A model generated the notes under the pieces. The model ran no database searches, had not been told where the DNA came from, and saw only the letters and a program-made list of their open reading frames with translations. From Chlorocebus sabaeus (lineage: Eukaryota > Chordata > Mammalia > Primates > Cercopithecidae), in the NCBI RefSeq assembly GCF_047675955.1, contig NC_132919.1, forward strand, positions 69,234,816 through 69,298,815: a stretch of 64,000 bases of DNA, given 5' to 3'. Positions 48,454-60,271 of the stretch are shown piece after piece. Made by a program: the position numbers and the translations under genes. The number at the start of each line of letters is the position of its first letter. Position 1 is the first letter of the stretch.

Positions 48454-50331
48454 CTTAAGCAAAGAGAAATGACATAACTTTGGAAATTACCACGAGGGCT
48501 AAGAGCAAACGACACCCCACTAAGGCTCTTGCATTTACATTTCTTCCACCCCATGAGGACAGGTCAACAACTGTTTTGACACCCTATCTAGAAAGATGGA
48601 AAGGAGAAATTGCAAGGGCAGTTCCTGAATCCTGTCCCACAGAGTGCCAGATGAAAAGTCACTTCCGTTCCAGTCAACATCAGGATCAAATGACAACATT
48701 TTGGGCAACTCAACATATAAGAATGTATCCAGATTAAAGACAGGAACTGAGAACCTCAAACAACTCTTTAAATACCCAGGACACAATATTGAGGCAGTGA
48801 CTTTCACACTGTTCAATCTGTTTTTGCTAGTGCAGGAAACAAACGAAGAGGCCTTGATTGCCTCTCATTAAAGATGTCTGCCTTGTAACTATCCTTCTCC
48901 CTTCTACTGACAATGCGCATTTCTAAAAACCCAAAGTTCTGGCACTATCCTAAAGCTAAGGCTACACTAAAGGGGTTAATCTTCCAGATTCCTCAGAAAA
49001 TAGTGTTTCCCCTTTAGGAATTCAAACAAATAACTATTATCTGGAAAAAGCAACCAGCTTGCATATTAAGCTCAATTTCAAATCAAGCATGACAGGAACA
49101 CACTGGTAATGACAAAGCAGTTTTATCAAGCCACAAAGAATAAGCCTTCTACCTCTGCAGCTTTCTGTTTCTCATCCCTACCTTCAAGATTAATTACATT
49201 CTTCCATCTGTCAAATCTCATGAGCCAATAAAGGTTTCGTTTTAGGGCTGTCTTACTGTAGCCGGGTATGAGACAACTGGCGCTATCAGTGGTCCTGAAA
49301 CTGCAATTATTTATTCTCTATCGGCTAATGTTTAAGGCACAGCCTGTCCAGTATCCAAACTCAGAAAAATGTACAGTATTTTTAGTGTCACAAGGGCATC
49401 TATGTTGAGTACTGATAGATGAGTCTGACATCAAAGGAAGATTTACTCTTCTAGAAGGCTGGGAGACATTTTGAGAAATCTGAACGAACAAACCTTTGTG
49501 CATGTGATGTTCAAGACAGTAACACACGCTCAGAGATAAGCAAGGACTTCTCAAAAAAATATGTAGGTTGACGTTAAGATTCTGTACATGTGAATCATCC
49601 AAATCAGCTGTTACCGGCACCACCCTTCAACAAAGAGAGATTCTACAACCTCTAAACACATAAAATGAGGCCTGATCAGCAGAGTTCTGGGGCTGTGGAT
49701 AATGATAAGCCTCCAATGAGTCGCCTCCCTCCTCCTGCTCTTTAATGATCACAGGTCTCCCAAGAGTATCTCTATAGCAATGGAGGCTAACAGAAAACTA
49801 ATTAGGCCAAAGTAGTCTGGAAGATCACAAAACAAAATATGAAGAAACAGCAATTCTGCAAAAGATGAGTCCAACTACAGCGCCCCTGCGCCCTGCCTCG
49901 AAGAATCTCACTCCTGTCATCCGGTCCTCGCCTCCTCCCACGGTATTCACCTGCTTCATTTCCTGTCTACCCAATGAGCAGGAATTCTCTGGACCCAGGC
50001 ACATCTACCTCGGGATGGGAAAAAAGGAGAGGAAAACCCCCAAACTGAGAGACCCTTTAAGAAGCCCCCTAAATTCTTCTGCCTATCCAATAACCTCCCG
50101 TTCCTCCGCCTACCCCTTGAAGCAGGGAAGGGATTCGGGGCTTCCAAAGGGCAGTGAGCCTCCGGTTCCTCAGCACAGAAGAGGTGCCCAAGGAGGAGGC
50201 GAACCCCCATTTTATCTCGAAGACTTAAGATCCTTGCCAATTCCTTTGACAATCAAGGGGGCTCTTAGAAGGATTTCCTACGTCCATCGAGTGCCGCTCC
50301 CTGTTGCACTAAACCTACAGCCCGAACTCAC
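48454..50331. other. ATP6V0A1 intron 1
   Basis: Repeat-free, grading from AT-rich near exon 2 into the CpG island near exon 1. No further exon found; open frames here are antisense or short. Confidence 0.7.
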
Positions 50332-50640
50332 CTCCAACCGCCGCCACAGCAACCGCCGCAGCCAAGCCCGCAGCCTCAGCGACTCTGGGAGCAGCGCTTC
50401 GACGTCCGTGCGTCCGCAAAGCCCCGCCCCTGCGCCGCCGCCGGCCCCCGCCCCCGCCCCCGCAATGACCTCATTGCAGTTGGCCAATGGGGCGCGGCCT
50501 TGCCTGGGCTGCTGCGGTGCGAAGTCACGGGGATCGCAGGCGAGACTCGGCAAGCTGACGCCATCTTGGCCCTTGTGCTGTGTCTCCAGGCTGCGGAGGG
50601 TTAGCAGGAGGGGCTGGAGTTGCAGGTGCTGGAGGCCTTA
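50270..50640 (-). promoter_or_regulatory. ATP6V0A1: CpG-island promoter of ATP6V0A1
   Basis: The only CpG-dense segment in the window. Seen from the gene-sense strand: GC boxes (gggcggggc type) at 50421-50430 and a run of GGGGGC units at 50444-50462, a CCAAT box in inverted form at 50484-50488, and a YY1-type AAGATGGCG at about 50559-50567. TATA-less, as for a housekeeping V-ATPase subunit. 'gtcacggg' at 50524 is only half of a TFEB/CLEAR element, so lysosomal-stress control is not shown. Confidence 0.85.
50332..50410 (-). other. ATP6V0A1: ATP6V0A1 non-coding exon 1 (5' UTR; TSS approximate)
   Basis: Strong donor GGTTGGAG|gtgagt on the minus strand fixes the 3' edge at 50332. The exon body is GC-rich ('gcggcggttgctgtggcggc'). 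The right edge near 50400-50420 is inferred from the GC boxes immediately upstream; no TATA box is seen. Confidence 0.7.
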
Positions 50641-50707
50641 AGTTCCTAAGCCTCCCTGAATCCTTTTTCCTTACCCCTTATACTGAGGCAAGGTTGTCTT
50701 TTCTCTT

Positions 50708-51317
50708 TCTTTTTTTTCTTTTTTTTCTTTTTTGATGAAGTCTCATTCTGTTGCCCAAGCTGGAGTGCAGTGGCGTGATCTCGGCTCACTGCAACTTCCA
50801 CCTCCCGGGTTCAAGCGATTCTCCTTCCTCAGCCTGCCAAGTAGCTGGGACTACAGGCACGCACCACCATGCCCGGCTAATTTTTGTATTTTTTTTTTAG
50901 TAGAGACGGGATTTCACTATGTTGGCCAGGCTGGTCTCGAACTCCATACCTCGTGATCCACCCGCCTCCGCCTCCCAAAGTGTTGGGATTACAAGCGTGA
51001 GCTCCCACGCCCGGATTTATTTTTTATTTATTTATTTATTTTTAAGATGGTCTGTTTCCCAGGCTGGAATGCAATGGCGCGTTCTCGGCTCACTGCAGCC
51101 TCCGCCTCCCGGGTTCAGGCGATTCTCCTGCCTCAGCCTCCCTAGTAGCTGAGATTACAGGCGCGTACCACGCCGCCCAGCAATTTTTGTATTTTTAGTA
51201 GAGATGGGGTTTCGCCATGTTGCCCAGGCTGGTCTCGAACTCCTAGCCTCAAGTGATCCACCCACCTCGGCCTCCCAAAGTGCTGGGATTACAGGTGTGA
51301 GGCACCGCGCCCGGCCC
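50708..51317 (-). repeat. Two consecutive inverted Alus (50708-51015, 51016-51317)
   Basis: First from T-rich run to 'cccacgcccgga'; second has a (ttta)n tail at 51016-51043 and ends 'ccgcgcccggcc'. They begin about 70 bp upstream of the CpG island. Confidence 0.92.
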
Positions 51318-51427
51318 TCTCTTTATTTTTCATATCGAAAGAATTCACACATACACACCCAAATAATTAATGTCTTCTCTATTTTCATATCGAAAGAATT
51401 CACACACACACACACACACCACCCTTT
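51318..51427 (+). repeat. 55-bp tandem duplication with CA repeat
   Basis: 'ttttcatatcgaaagaattc' followed by 'acac' occurs at about 51327 and again 55 bp later. The second copy ends in a (CA)9-10 run at 51401-51419. Confidence 0.9.
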
Positions 51428-51434
51428 CCCTTTT

Positions 51435-51480
51435 CCCTTATTTTACAGATGAGAACATTTGAGCCCCAGACCGGGGAGAG
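51435..51480 (+). repeat. MIR fragment
   Basis: 'ttacagatgagaacatttga' then 'gccccagaccggggagagg' resembles the MIR core 'ttacagatgaggaaactgaggc'. Confidence 0.6.
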
Positions 51481-52650
51481 GCTAGCTTTAGATCCTGTAG
51501 TGGAGTATTTAATGGGGTCTCATTCGCATAAGTATGGAAAACCTGTCTTTAAATGGTACATGGTTCATGCCTTCCAGCAACTTCCCCGGGTCTATTTTTC
51601 TCTATTTAACAGGAAAAACCTCATCAGACCATATGTTGTGAAAGTACATTTCAGTCTTGTTTGGTAGATTCATGTGGGCTTATTTGACCACTTAAGAGTT
51701 TTCAATTCCTCAAATTTATTTTAAAAACATTTTTTATGGCTTGTACTCTTGTAAATTAAATATCGAAAAACGTTTTTAAACTCTAAAGTGATACCTATTA
51801 TTTTTTAAATGCCATTATCAAATATTGATACTGATTCCCTTTTCTTGCCTTTTTAAGGAAGAGTGGGATCTCAGGTCATTTGTGATAACCAGAATCGTTT
51901 TTGATAACCAGAATCAGGAAAAACTCAGAAAACCGGTTATTCAGTCTCCCTGGGTGGTGGAACCCTATTGAAATTCAAGTGTGATGAGGGAGATATTCCA
52001 GATAAAAACTTGTTGCTGATAATTTTGTCAACCTGAAAAAAAAAAAAAAAAAATCAACCTAAACAAAATAATAAGGGGGCAAAAATGGATGTTCTATTTG
52101 AATTTATTGTCTCATATTGTGAGCGAAGATATAAATTGACTTTGATACAATCTTAAGACACAGAGTCTTAGAGAGAGCCATACCCTACTTCTTCCTGCTG
52201 CCTAGCTGTCAACTCTTCTGGCAAGACAGATAGGCACCCACATTTGAAAGCCTGCCAAGTTAGAGAAAACTATTACACAATGTCATTTCCTTCCTCTGAG
52301 AGTTAAAAAAAAAAAATTAACCTCAGTCAGCTGCTTGCTAACCACAAATTTTTCACACTCCACTTTTAAGACAGCCTTCCCTCTGGACTGACTTCAATTC
52401 CCTTGAACTCTTTTCATAGCTTCTTTGAAAGAATATTGTTTCAGAACTCCTTTTCTGTTTGCTTCCACCTCCTCCCATCAATCCTTCCTTGGTATTCTAT
52501 TTTCCCTCCATGCTTTCTTCCTTGATGGTCTTGCCTGTTATCAAGCTTAAACGTTTATGTGTAGAACTCATCTGTTTTTCCACCTGACTCCCTTCTTCAA
52601 GACTCAGAAATGGAATTTCATACTGCCTGCTGGATAGTGCCTTTTAGGCA
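51481..52650. other. Intergenic unique stretch
   Basis: Contains a 19-bp-offset repeat of 'gataaccagaatc' (51884 and 51903) and A-runs. Sequence at 52330-52620 has an L2-like flavour but is too diverged to assign. No gene. Confidence 0.5.
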
Positions 52651-52654
52651 GCAG

Positions 52655-52950
52655 ATGCTTGCTGAGGGCCTACTATGTGCCAGAGAGGGGTGCTAGGTGC
52701 TGGGGACAGAAAATGAAACAGACATGCTTCTTATCCTAGAAGAGCTCATGGTTCAGTGAGAAATAAACTTCCGAAATGGCAAGAGAGAGAGGAGTCCAAT
52801 GATTAATACTTGCTATGTGCCAGGCACTTTTCTACATGCTTGGTAAATACGAACTCATTTAATCCTCACAACAACACTAGGAGGCAGTTACTACTATTAT
52901 CCCCATTTAACAGATGATATGGTAAAACTGAGGCATATGTCCAATAAGAT
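52655..52950 (+). repeat. Two MIR SINEs (about 52655-52765 and 52785-52950)
   Basis: 'gggcctactatgtgccagag' and 'tgctaggtgctggggac'; then 'ttgctatgtgccaggcactt', 'tttaatcctcacaacaac' and 'cccatttaacagatga'. Both are in the same direction. Confidence 0.88.
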
Positions 52951-53092
52951 CAAATTTAAAATGCTGTTGACCACACCTACAGCCCTAGAAGACATGAGCA
53001 ATTCCATATGAGGCTTGGCCAGTGACACAGTTCTGAGTATCTAAACCAAGCTATTCTCTAGCATTTGTGAAAATGGCTAAAAAACAATTAAA

Positions 53093-53391
53093 GCCAGGTG
53101 TGGTGGCTCACGCCTGTAATCCCAACACTTTGGAAGGCTGAGGCAGGTGGATTACCTGAGGTCGGGAGTTCGAGACCAGCCTGGCCAACATGGTGAAACC
53201 CCGTCTCTACTGAAAATACAAAAAATTAGCTGGGCATGGTGGTGCATGCCTGTAATCCCAGCTGCTCAGGAGGCTAAGACAGGAGAATCACTTGCACCCA
53301 GGAGGGGGAGGTTGCAGTGGCCGAGATCGTGTCATTGCCCTCCAGCATAGGCAAAAAGAGCAAAACTCAGTCTCAAAAAAAAAAAAAAAAA
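53093..53391 (+). repeat. Alu
   Basis: Plus copy, 'agccaggtgtggtggctcac' to A18. Confidence 0.92.
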
Positions 53392-53770
53392 ATTATAAAG
53401 ATTAGTTATTCACTACCACAAAAAGAATAGAACAGAGGTAGGGATCTAACTGATAGAGTCTCAAAAAGTTATGACAATTGTTACTGTAGTGAAATGATTA
53501 AATGTGGTTTTTTTATGTTTAATTTTTAGTTTGAATTCATGTCAACTGTCCAAATTTCCGCCAGTAAAGAATCAGCTAGCTCATGTTAGCTTATCCCACT
53601 TAGATAGGATAGAGGATAATGGGGCCTAGAGGAGAGTTTTAACGTTAAGCCCAGTGTTTTGAAATACATATCTGCTCCAATGTCTTCTCCATAGGCTTCC
53701 AGTATTCGTTTCCTAAGGCCGCCATACAAATAACCACAACCTGGGTAACTTTTAAAACAACAGAAATCAG

Positions 53771-54384
53771 ACCAGCCATGGTGACTCATGCCTGTAATCC
53801 TAGCACTTTGGGAGACCGAGGCGAGCCTATCACCTGAAGTCAGGAGTTCAAGACTAGCCTGGCCAGCATGGGGAAACCCCATCTCTACTAAAAATACAAA
53901 AATTAGCAGGACGTGGTGGTGGGCGCCTGTAGTCTCAGCTACTTGGGAGGCTGAGGCAAGAGAATCACTTGAAACCACGGGGCAGAGGCTGCAGTGAGCC
54001 AAGATTGCACCACTTCACTCCAGCCTGGACGAAAAAGCAAAACTTTGTCTCAAAAAAACAAAAAACAACAGAAATTGGCCACATGTGGTGGCTCACTCTT
54101 GTTATCCCAGCACTTTGGGAGGCCAAGGCAGAAGGCTGTCTTGAGCCCAGGAGTTTGAGACCAGCCTGGACAGCACAGCAAGACCCCTGTCTGTAAAAAC
54201 TATATATAAAAAATTAGCTGGGCGTGGTGGCACGTGCCTGTAGACCCAGCTACTCAGGAGGCTGAAGTGGGAGGATGGCTTGAGCCTGAGCCAGGGAGGT
54301 TGATGCTGCAGCGAGCCGTGATTGAGCCACTGCATTCAAGCCTGGGTGACACAGCGAGACTCTGTCTCAAAAAAACAAAAACAC
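53771..54384 (+). repeat. Two Alus at one target site (53771-54062, 54074-54384)
   Basis: 'acaacagaaat' precedes the first and lies between them, and 'aacacagaaat' follows the second. Confidence 0.92.
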
Positions 54385-54593
54385 AGAAATTTATTCTCTC
54401 ACAGTGGAGGCTAGACGTCTGAAATCAAGGTGTCTGCAGAGCATGATATCTCCAAAGGCTCTGGGAAAGAATCCTTTCTTCCCTCTTCCCGGCTTCTGGT
54501 GGTTGCCAGAAATCCTTGGTGTTCCTTCGCTTATAGATGCATCATCTCAATTGTTGCCTCCATCTTCACATGGTATTCTTTCTTCTATATGTC

Positions 54594-54604
<11 letters not shown>

Positions 54605-54624
<20 letters not shown>

Positions 54625-54906
54625 TTTGAGATAGAGTCTTGCTCTGTCACCCAGATGAGTGCAGTGGTGCAATCTCAGCTCACTGCAACCTCCACCTCCC
54701 AGGTTCAAGCAATTCTCCTGCCTCAGTCTCCTGAGTAGCTGGGATTACAGGTGTACACCACCATGCCCAACTAATTTTTGTATTTTCAGTAGAGACGGGA
54801 CTTTGCCATACTGCTCAGGTTGGTCTCAAACTCCTGGCTTCAAGTGATCCCCCCGCCTTAGCCTCCCAAAGTGCTGGGATTACAGGAGTGAGCCACTGCA
54901 CCTGGC
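54605..54906 (-). repeat. Alu
   Basis: Inverted copy; 'tatatgtctctctct' before, 'tgtatgtgtctctgtct' after. Confidence 0.92.
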
Positions 54907-55078
54907 CTCCTGTATGTGTCTCTGTCTGTAGGCAAATTCTCCTCCTCTTATAGGGACACCAGCCATTAACTTAGGGCACCACTTAATCCAGTATGATCCC
55001 ATCTTAACCTGATTACATCTGCAAATATCCTAGTTCCAAATGAGGCCCCCTTCACAGGTTCCTCGTTATACATGAATT

Positions 55079-55686
55079 TTTTTTTTTTTTTTTGAGACGG
55101 AGTGTCACTCTGTCATCCAGACTGGAGTGCAGTGGCACAATCTCGTCTCACTGCAACCTCTGCCTCCCAGGTCCAGGCAATTCTGCCTCAGCCTCCCAAG
55201 TAGCTGGGATTACAGGGCCTGCCACCACACCCAGCTAATTTTTTTGTATTTTTAGTAGAGATAGGGTTTTTTTGTTTTTTGGTTTTTTTTGAGACAGAGT
55301 CTCTGTAACCCAGGCTGGAGTGCAGTGGTGCCATCTCGGCTCACTGCAACCTCCTCTTCCCGGGTTCAAGTGGTTCTCCTGCCTCAGCCTCCCGAGTAGC
55401 TGGAATTACAGGCATGCACCACCACGCCCAGCTAATTTTTGTATTTTTAGTAGAGACAGAGTTTTACCATGTTGGCCAGGCTGGTCTCAAACTCCTGACT
55501 TCAGGTGATCCACCCACCTTGGCCTCCCAAAGTGCTGGGATTACAGGTGTGAGCCACCGCACCTGGCAGTAGAGACAGGGTTTCACCATGTTGGCCAGGC
55601 TAGTCTCGAACGCCTGACCTCAAGTGATTTGCCCTCCTTGGCCTCCCAAAGTCCTGGAATTACAGGCGGAAGCCACCACACCTGGC
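55079..55686 (-). repeat. Nested inverted Alus: outer split by inner at 55268-55567
   Basis: Outer copy stops at 'agtagagatagggttttt' and resumes 'agtagagacagggtttcacc' after the inner copy ends 'cacctggc'. Confidence 0.9.
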
Positions 55687-56429
55687 ATATATTTTCCTTT
55701 TTGCAACCAAAATTCCATTTTTAAAAGTTTTCTTTTTACGTGAAAATGGATTCTGATTCTTAAACTGTACTACCAAGAATCTGATTTGAGCGTTCATTGA
55801 GAGAATTCTACTACAACCTTTAGGTGACCTGTTGATTAGCAGTTTGTTTCCATAGAAGTAGTCCCTTTTACAGCTTCACTCTGAGTTCCTTAAAATACTT
55901 CTGCTTTTATTTTCAAAGCCTGTGAGTGTTTAAGATAAAGGCCTTTTGGTAAAAAGTAAAAACCTAATAGATGTTGAGACTTCCTCTGAAGCTCTGCTAG
56001 TGATTGCATGGACAAGGAGATAGAAATGAGCCTAAGGCATGTGACATTTTATGCAACCCTCATGACGCCTGTGACAGACACATGAGGCAGTGAGCCTCTT
56101 AACTTGTGGAAGTTAAGAATGCTATGCAAAGAGGCTTTTTAAGGAAATTAAATTTGGAAAACATGAGAAATCTTGGGATGGGAATGAGGGAAAGGGCTGA
56201 GTGACACAAGGCCGAAAAACGTCTGCGACATTAGACCTGAAATATTTGTCCAGGAAAGTGAGAAACTAGTTGGAGATTTCTGAAGTGGAAATTCTGGCAA
56301 ATGTTTCTATATTGGGTTTCTAGTGACTTCAAGAAAGAAAGGGAGACGTGGAATGAATACATTGGAAAATTCTGATAGAAAAATCTAGTTGATTCAATGG
56401 TCAAAGGAGAGATCTAACTTTCAGTAGAA
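55687..56429. other. Intergenic unique stretch
   Basis: No gene, RNA or named repeat. Confidence 0.5.
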
Positions 56430-56525
56430 CATAAAGCTCCAAGAGAAGGGACCCTGCGTATCTCACTTATTGTATTCTCACTGCCTATTTTGGTACCTGG
56501 TATTCAGTATATACTTAGTAAACTT
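56430..56525 (+). repeat. L2 3'-end fragment
   Basis: 'aagctccaagagaagggacc', 'tattctcactgcctat' and 'ggtacctggtattcag' follow the L2 terminus. Confidence 0.65.
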
Positions 56526-56526
56526 T

Positions 56527-57090
56527 TCTTTTCTTCTTTTGAGATATGGGGTCTTGTTCTGTCACCCAGGCTGGAGTGCAGGGGTGCGATCTTGGCTCAC
56601 CATAACCTCCACCTCCCGAGTAGCTGGAATTACAGGTGCACACTACTACGCCTGGCTAATTTTTGTATTTTTAGTAGAGACAGGGTTTCATCGTGTTGGC
56701 CAGGCTGGTCTCAGACTCCTGACCTCAGGTGATTTGCCTGCCTCTGCCTCCCAAAGTGCTGGGATTACAGGCATGAGCCATGGCGCCCAACCCATTTCTT
56801 TTTTTCTAAAAAGACTCTCTTGCTATGTTGCCCAGGCTGGAGTGCAATGGTGCAATCATGACTCCCTGCAGCCTTCAGCTTCCAGGGTGAAGCAGTCCTC
56901 CCGCCTCAGCCTCTGGAGTAGCTGGGACCACAGTCACACACCACCAAACCAGACTAATTTTTTGATTCTTCGTGGAGACAGTGTCTCCCTATGTTGCACA
57001 GGCTGCACTCAAACACCTGGACTCAAATGTTCCTCCCTGCTCAGTCCCTTGAAGTACTGAGATTACAGATGTGATCCACTGGACCTGGCC
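56527..57090 (-). repeat. Two inverted Alus (56527-56791 and older 56798-57090)
   Basis: The first has a left-arm deletion ('cacctcccgagtagctgg'). The second is J-type and heavily diverged. Confidence 0.88.
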
Positions 57091-57121
57091 TGAAATGAGA
57101 TTCTTGAACACAGCATATTAT

Positions 57122-57440
57122 TGTCCGGGCACAGTGACTTATGCCTGTAATCTCAGCACTTTGGAAGGCCGAGGCGGGTGGATCACCTGAAGTCAGGGAT
57201 TTGAGACCAGCCTGGCCAACATGGCGAAATCCCGTCTCTACTAAAAATACAAAAATTAGCCGGGCATGGTGATGCGTGCCTGTAATCCCAGCTACTAGGG
57301 GGGCTGAGACAGGAGGATCGCTTGAACCTGGGAGGCGGAGGTTGCAGTGAGCCGAGATCGTGCTACTGCATTCTAGCCTGGGCAACAGAGCAAAGCTCCG
57401 TCTCAAAAAAAAAGAAAGAAAGAAAGAAAGAAAAGAAAAC
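57122..57440 (+). repeat. Alu with (AAAG)n tail
   Basis: 'cagcatattattgt' before and 'cagcatattgttgt' after; tail (aaag)n at 57410-57436. Confidence 0.93.
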
Positions 57441-57491
57441 AGCATATTGTTGTGTCATATTTTTAATCCAGTGTCAATGTCTGCTTATTTT

Positions 57492-57498
57492 TTTATAT

Positions 57499-57537
<39 letters not shown>

Positions 57538-58121
57538 TTGAGACAGAGTTTCACTCTTGTTGCCCAGGCTGGAGTGCAATGGTGCAATCTCGGCTCACCT
57601 CAACCTCCGCCTCCCGTGTTCAAGCAATTCTCCTGCCTCAGCCTCCCAAGCAGCTGGGATTACAGGCACGAGCCACCACGCCCAGCTAATTTTGTATTTT
57701 TAGTAGAGACGGGGTTTCACCATGTTGGTCAGGCTGGTCTTGAACTCCTAACCTCAGGCTATCCATCCGCCTAAGCCTCCCAAAGTGCTGGGATTACAGG
57801 CGTGAGCCACTGCCCTTGGCCTATTTTTGTATTTTTTGAGATTGAGTCTTGCTCTGTCGCCCAGGTTGGAGTGTAGTGGCACCATCCCAGCGCACCACAA
57901 CCTCTGCCTCCTGGGTTCAAGTGATTCTCCTGCCTCAGCCGCCCAAGTAGATGGGATTACAGTCGCCCACCACCACACCCAGCTAATTTTTTTGTATTTT
58001 TAGTAGAGACGGGGTTTCACCATGTTGGCGAGGCTGGTCTCAAACTCTTGACCTCAAGTAATCTGCCTGCCTTGGCCTCCCAGAGTGCTGGGATTACAGG
58101 TGTGAGCCACCGTGCTTGGCC
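57492..58121 (-). repeat. Two inverted Alus (57492-57821, 57823-58121), first with (TTTA)n tail
   Basis: (ttta)n at about 57497-57539; 'gtctgctta' before and 'gtctgcttt' after enclose the pair. Confidence 0.92.
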
Positions 58122-58189
58122 AAAGTCTGCTTTTTAATTTCTGCACTTCGTTTACATTTAATGTAATTATTGATATGTTAAGGCTTAAA

Positions 58190-58480
58190 AGCCAGGTGTA
58201 GTAGCTCATGCCTGTAACCCTGGCACTTTGAGAGGCTGAGGCAGAAGGATCACTTGAGCCCAGGAGTTTGAGACCAGTCTGGGCAACATAGCAAGACCAA
58301 AAAAATTTTTTTAACTAGCCAGGAGTGGTGGCATGTGCGCCTGTAGTCCCAACTACTTGGGAAGTTGAGGTGGGAGGATCACTTGAGCCCAGGAGTCCGA
58401 AGCTGTAGCAAGCTACGATCATGCCACTGGCACTCTAGCATTGGAGCAAGACTCCATTGCTAAAAAAGTAAGCATGTAAA
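58190..58480 (+). repeat. Old Alu (J-type)
   Basis: 'gccaggtgtagtagctcatg' to 'aaataaataaaa', diverged. Confidence 0.85.
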
Positions 58481-58988
58481 TAAATAAAAGGCTTAAGTCT
58501 GCAGTTTCATTTTTTGTTTTCTGCTTGTTCCTCTTGTTGTCTCTGTGTTTTATTTTTTCTGGCTTACTGTGGGTTACTTGTACCTTTTTTTATTAATCCC
58601 ATTTTAATTTTCCTATAGTGTTTTTGAGTGTATCTCTTTGTATAGATTTTTTAAGTGGTTGTAATGGGTTTCATATTATACATATATAAATTATCACAGT
58701 CAAATGGTGTCACATTTTTATCAGCTTGAGTGAAGTATAAAACTCTTACCTCTGTTTCAGTCTTTTTACTTTCCCATTTAAGACATAATTGTCTTAAATA
58801 TTTCCTAAACCACATTGGGCAATGTTATACAGTCTGCTTCAACTATCAAACATAATTGAGAAAACTCAAGAGGAGAAGTGTTATAGACTGAATTGTGTCT
58901 TCCCAAATTCATAGGTTGAACCCCTCACCCCTACTGTGACTGTACATTGGAGACAGGGCCTTTAAAGATGTAATTAAGATTAAACGAG

Positions 58989-59288
58989 GGCTGGGCGCAG
59001 TGGCTCACGCCTGTAATCCCATCACTTTGGGAGGCCATGATGGGCAGATCATTTGAGGTCAGGAGTTCGAGACCAGCCTGACCAACATGGTGAAACCCTG
59101 TCTCCACTAAAAACACAAAAAAATTAGCCAGGAGTGGTGGCACACACCTGTAATCCCAGCTCTTTGGGAGGCTGAGGCAGGACGATTGTTCGAACCTGGG
59201 AGACGGAGGCTGCAGTGATCTGAGATCGTACCACTGCATTCCAGCCTGGGCAACAGAGTGAGACCCTCATCTCAAAAATAAATAAATA
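58989..59288 (+). repeat. Alu in MLT1
   Basis: Plus copy; (aaat)n-type tail at 59276-59289. Confidence 0.92.
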
Positions 59289-59344
59289 AAGACTAAATGA
59301 AGCCATAAGTGTGGGACACTAATCCAACAGGACTGGTGTCCTTT

Positions 59345-59953
59345 TTTGTGGGGGGGACGGAGTCTCGCTCTGTTGCCCAGGCTGGAGTGCAGCGGCACAA
59401 TCTCAGCTTACTGCAACCTCCACCTTCCGGATTCAAGTGATTCTCCTGCTTCAGCCTCCTGCGTAGCTGAGATTACAGGCGTGTGCCACCACACCCAGGT
59501 AATTTTTTTTGTTGTCGTTTTCTGTTTTAGTAGAGACAGAGGTTTCAACATGTTGACCAAGCTGGTCTCAAACTCCTGACCTCAAGTGATCCTCCCACCT
59601 AGGCCTCCCAAAGTGCTGGGATTACAGGTGTGAGCCACCGAGCCCAGCTGGTGTCCTTTTTTTTTTTTTTTTTTTTTGAGATGGAGTTTCACTCTTGTTG
59701 CCTGGGCTGGAGTGCGATGGCATAATCTCGGCTCACCGCAACCTCCGTCTCCCGGGTTCAAGTAGTTCTCCTACCTCAGCCTCCTGAGTAGCTGGGATTA
59801 CAGGCATGTGCCACCACGCCTGGCTAATTTTGTTTTTTCAGTAGAGACGAGGTTTCTCCATGTTGGCTGGTCTCAAACCCCCAACCTTAGGTGATCCGCC
59901 TGCCTTGGCCTCCCAAAGTGCTGGATTACAGGGGTGAGCCACTGCACCTGGCC
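59345..59953 (-). repeat. Two inverted Alus in MLT1 (59345-59648, 59657-59953)
   Basis: 'tggtgtccttttt' before the first and between them, 'cagtgtccttttaag' after the second: one MLT1 target hit twice. Confidence 0.93.
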
Positions 59954-60271
59954 CAGTGTCCTTTTAAGAAGAGGAAAAGGCACCAGGAGTGGTCACACAG
60001 AGACAAAAGGCCAGGGGAGGACACAGCAAGAAGGTGGCCATCTACAGGCCAAGAAAATAGGCCTCAGGAAAAACCAAATCTACCAACACCTTGGTCTTAG
60101 ACTTCCAGCCTCCAGAACGGTGAGAAAATAAATACTGTTGGTCAAATTACCCAGTCTACGGCATTTTGTTATGGAAGCCCTAGGTGACTAATACAAGAAG
60201 GAAAGCATATTGTAATTACTCATATATTTGCTTTCCATGTCCTTTTTTCAACCTTGATGTTCCAAGGTCCC

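Larger units (their letters stand above)
58879..60195 (+). mobile_element. MLT1 solo LTR (ERVL-MaLR), interrupted by three Alus
   Basis: Old retroviral-type LTR with no coding region. Starts TGTTATAGACTGAATTGTGT and ends GACTAATACA (TG...CA). Flanked by a perfect 5-bp duplication agaag (58874-58878, 60196-60200). Internal 'ctaatccaacaggactggtg' and 'cttccagcctccagaac' are typical MLT1. Alus sit at 58989-59288, 59345-59648 and 59657-59953. Confidence 0.88.

Noticed and set aside
50376..50564. 62-codon minus frame starting MASACRV at the YY1-type ATG
   Set aside because: It would need a start upstream of the inferred promoter; kept only as a note under the promoter finding, not as a gene.
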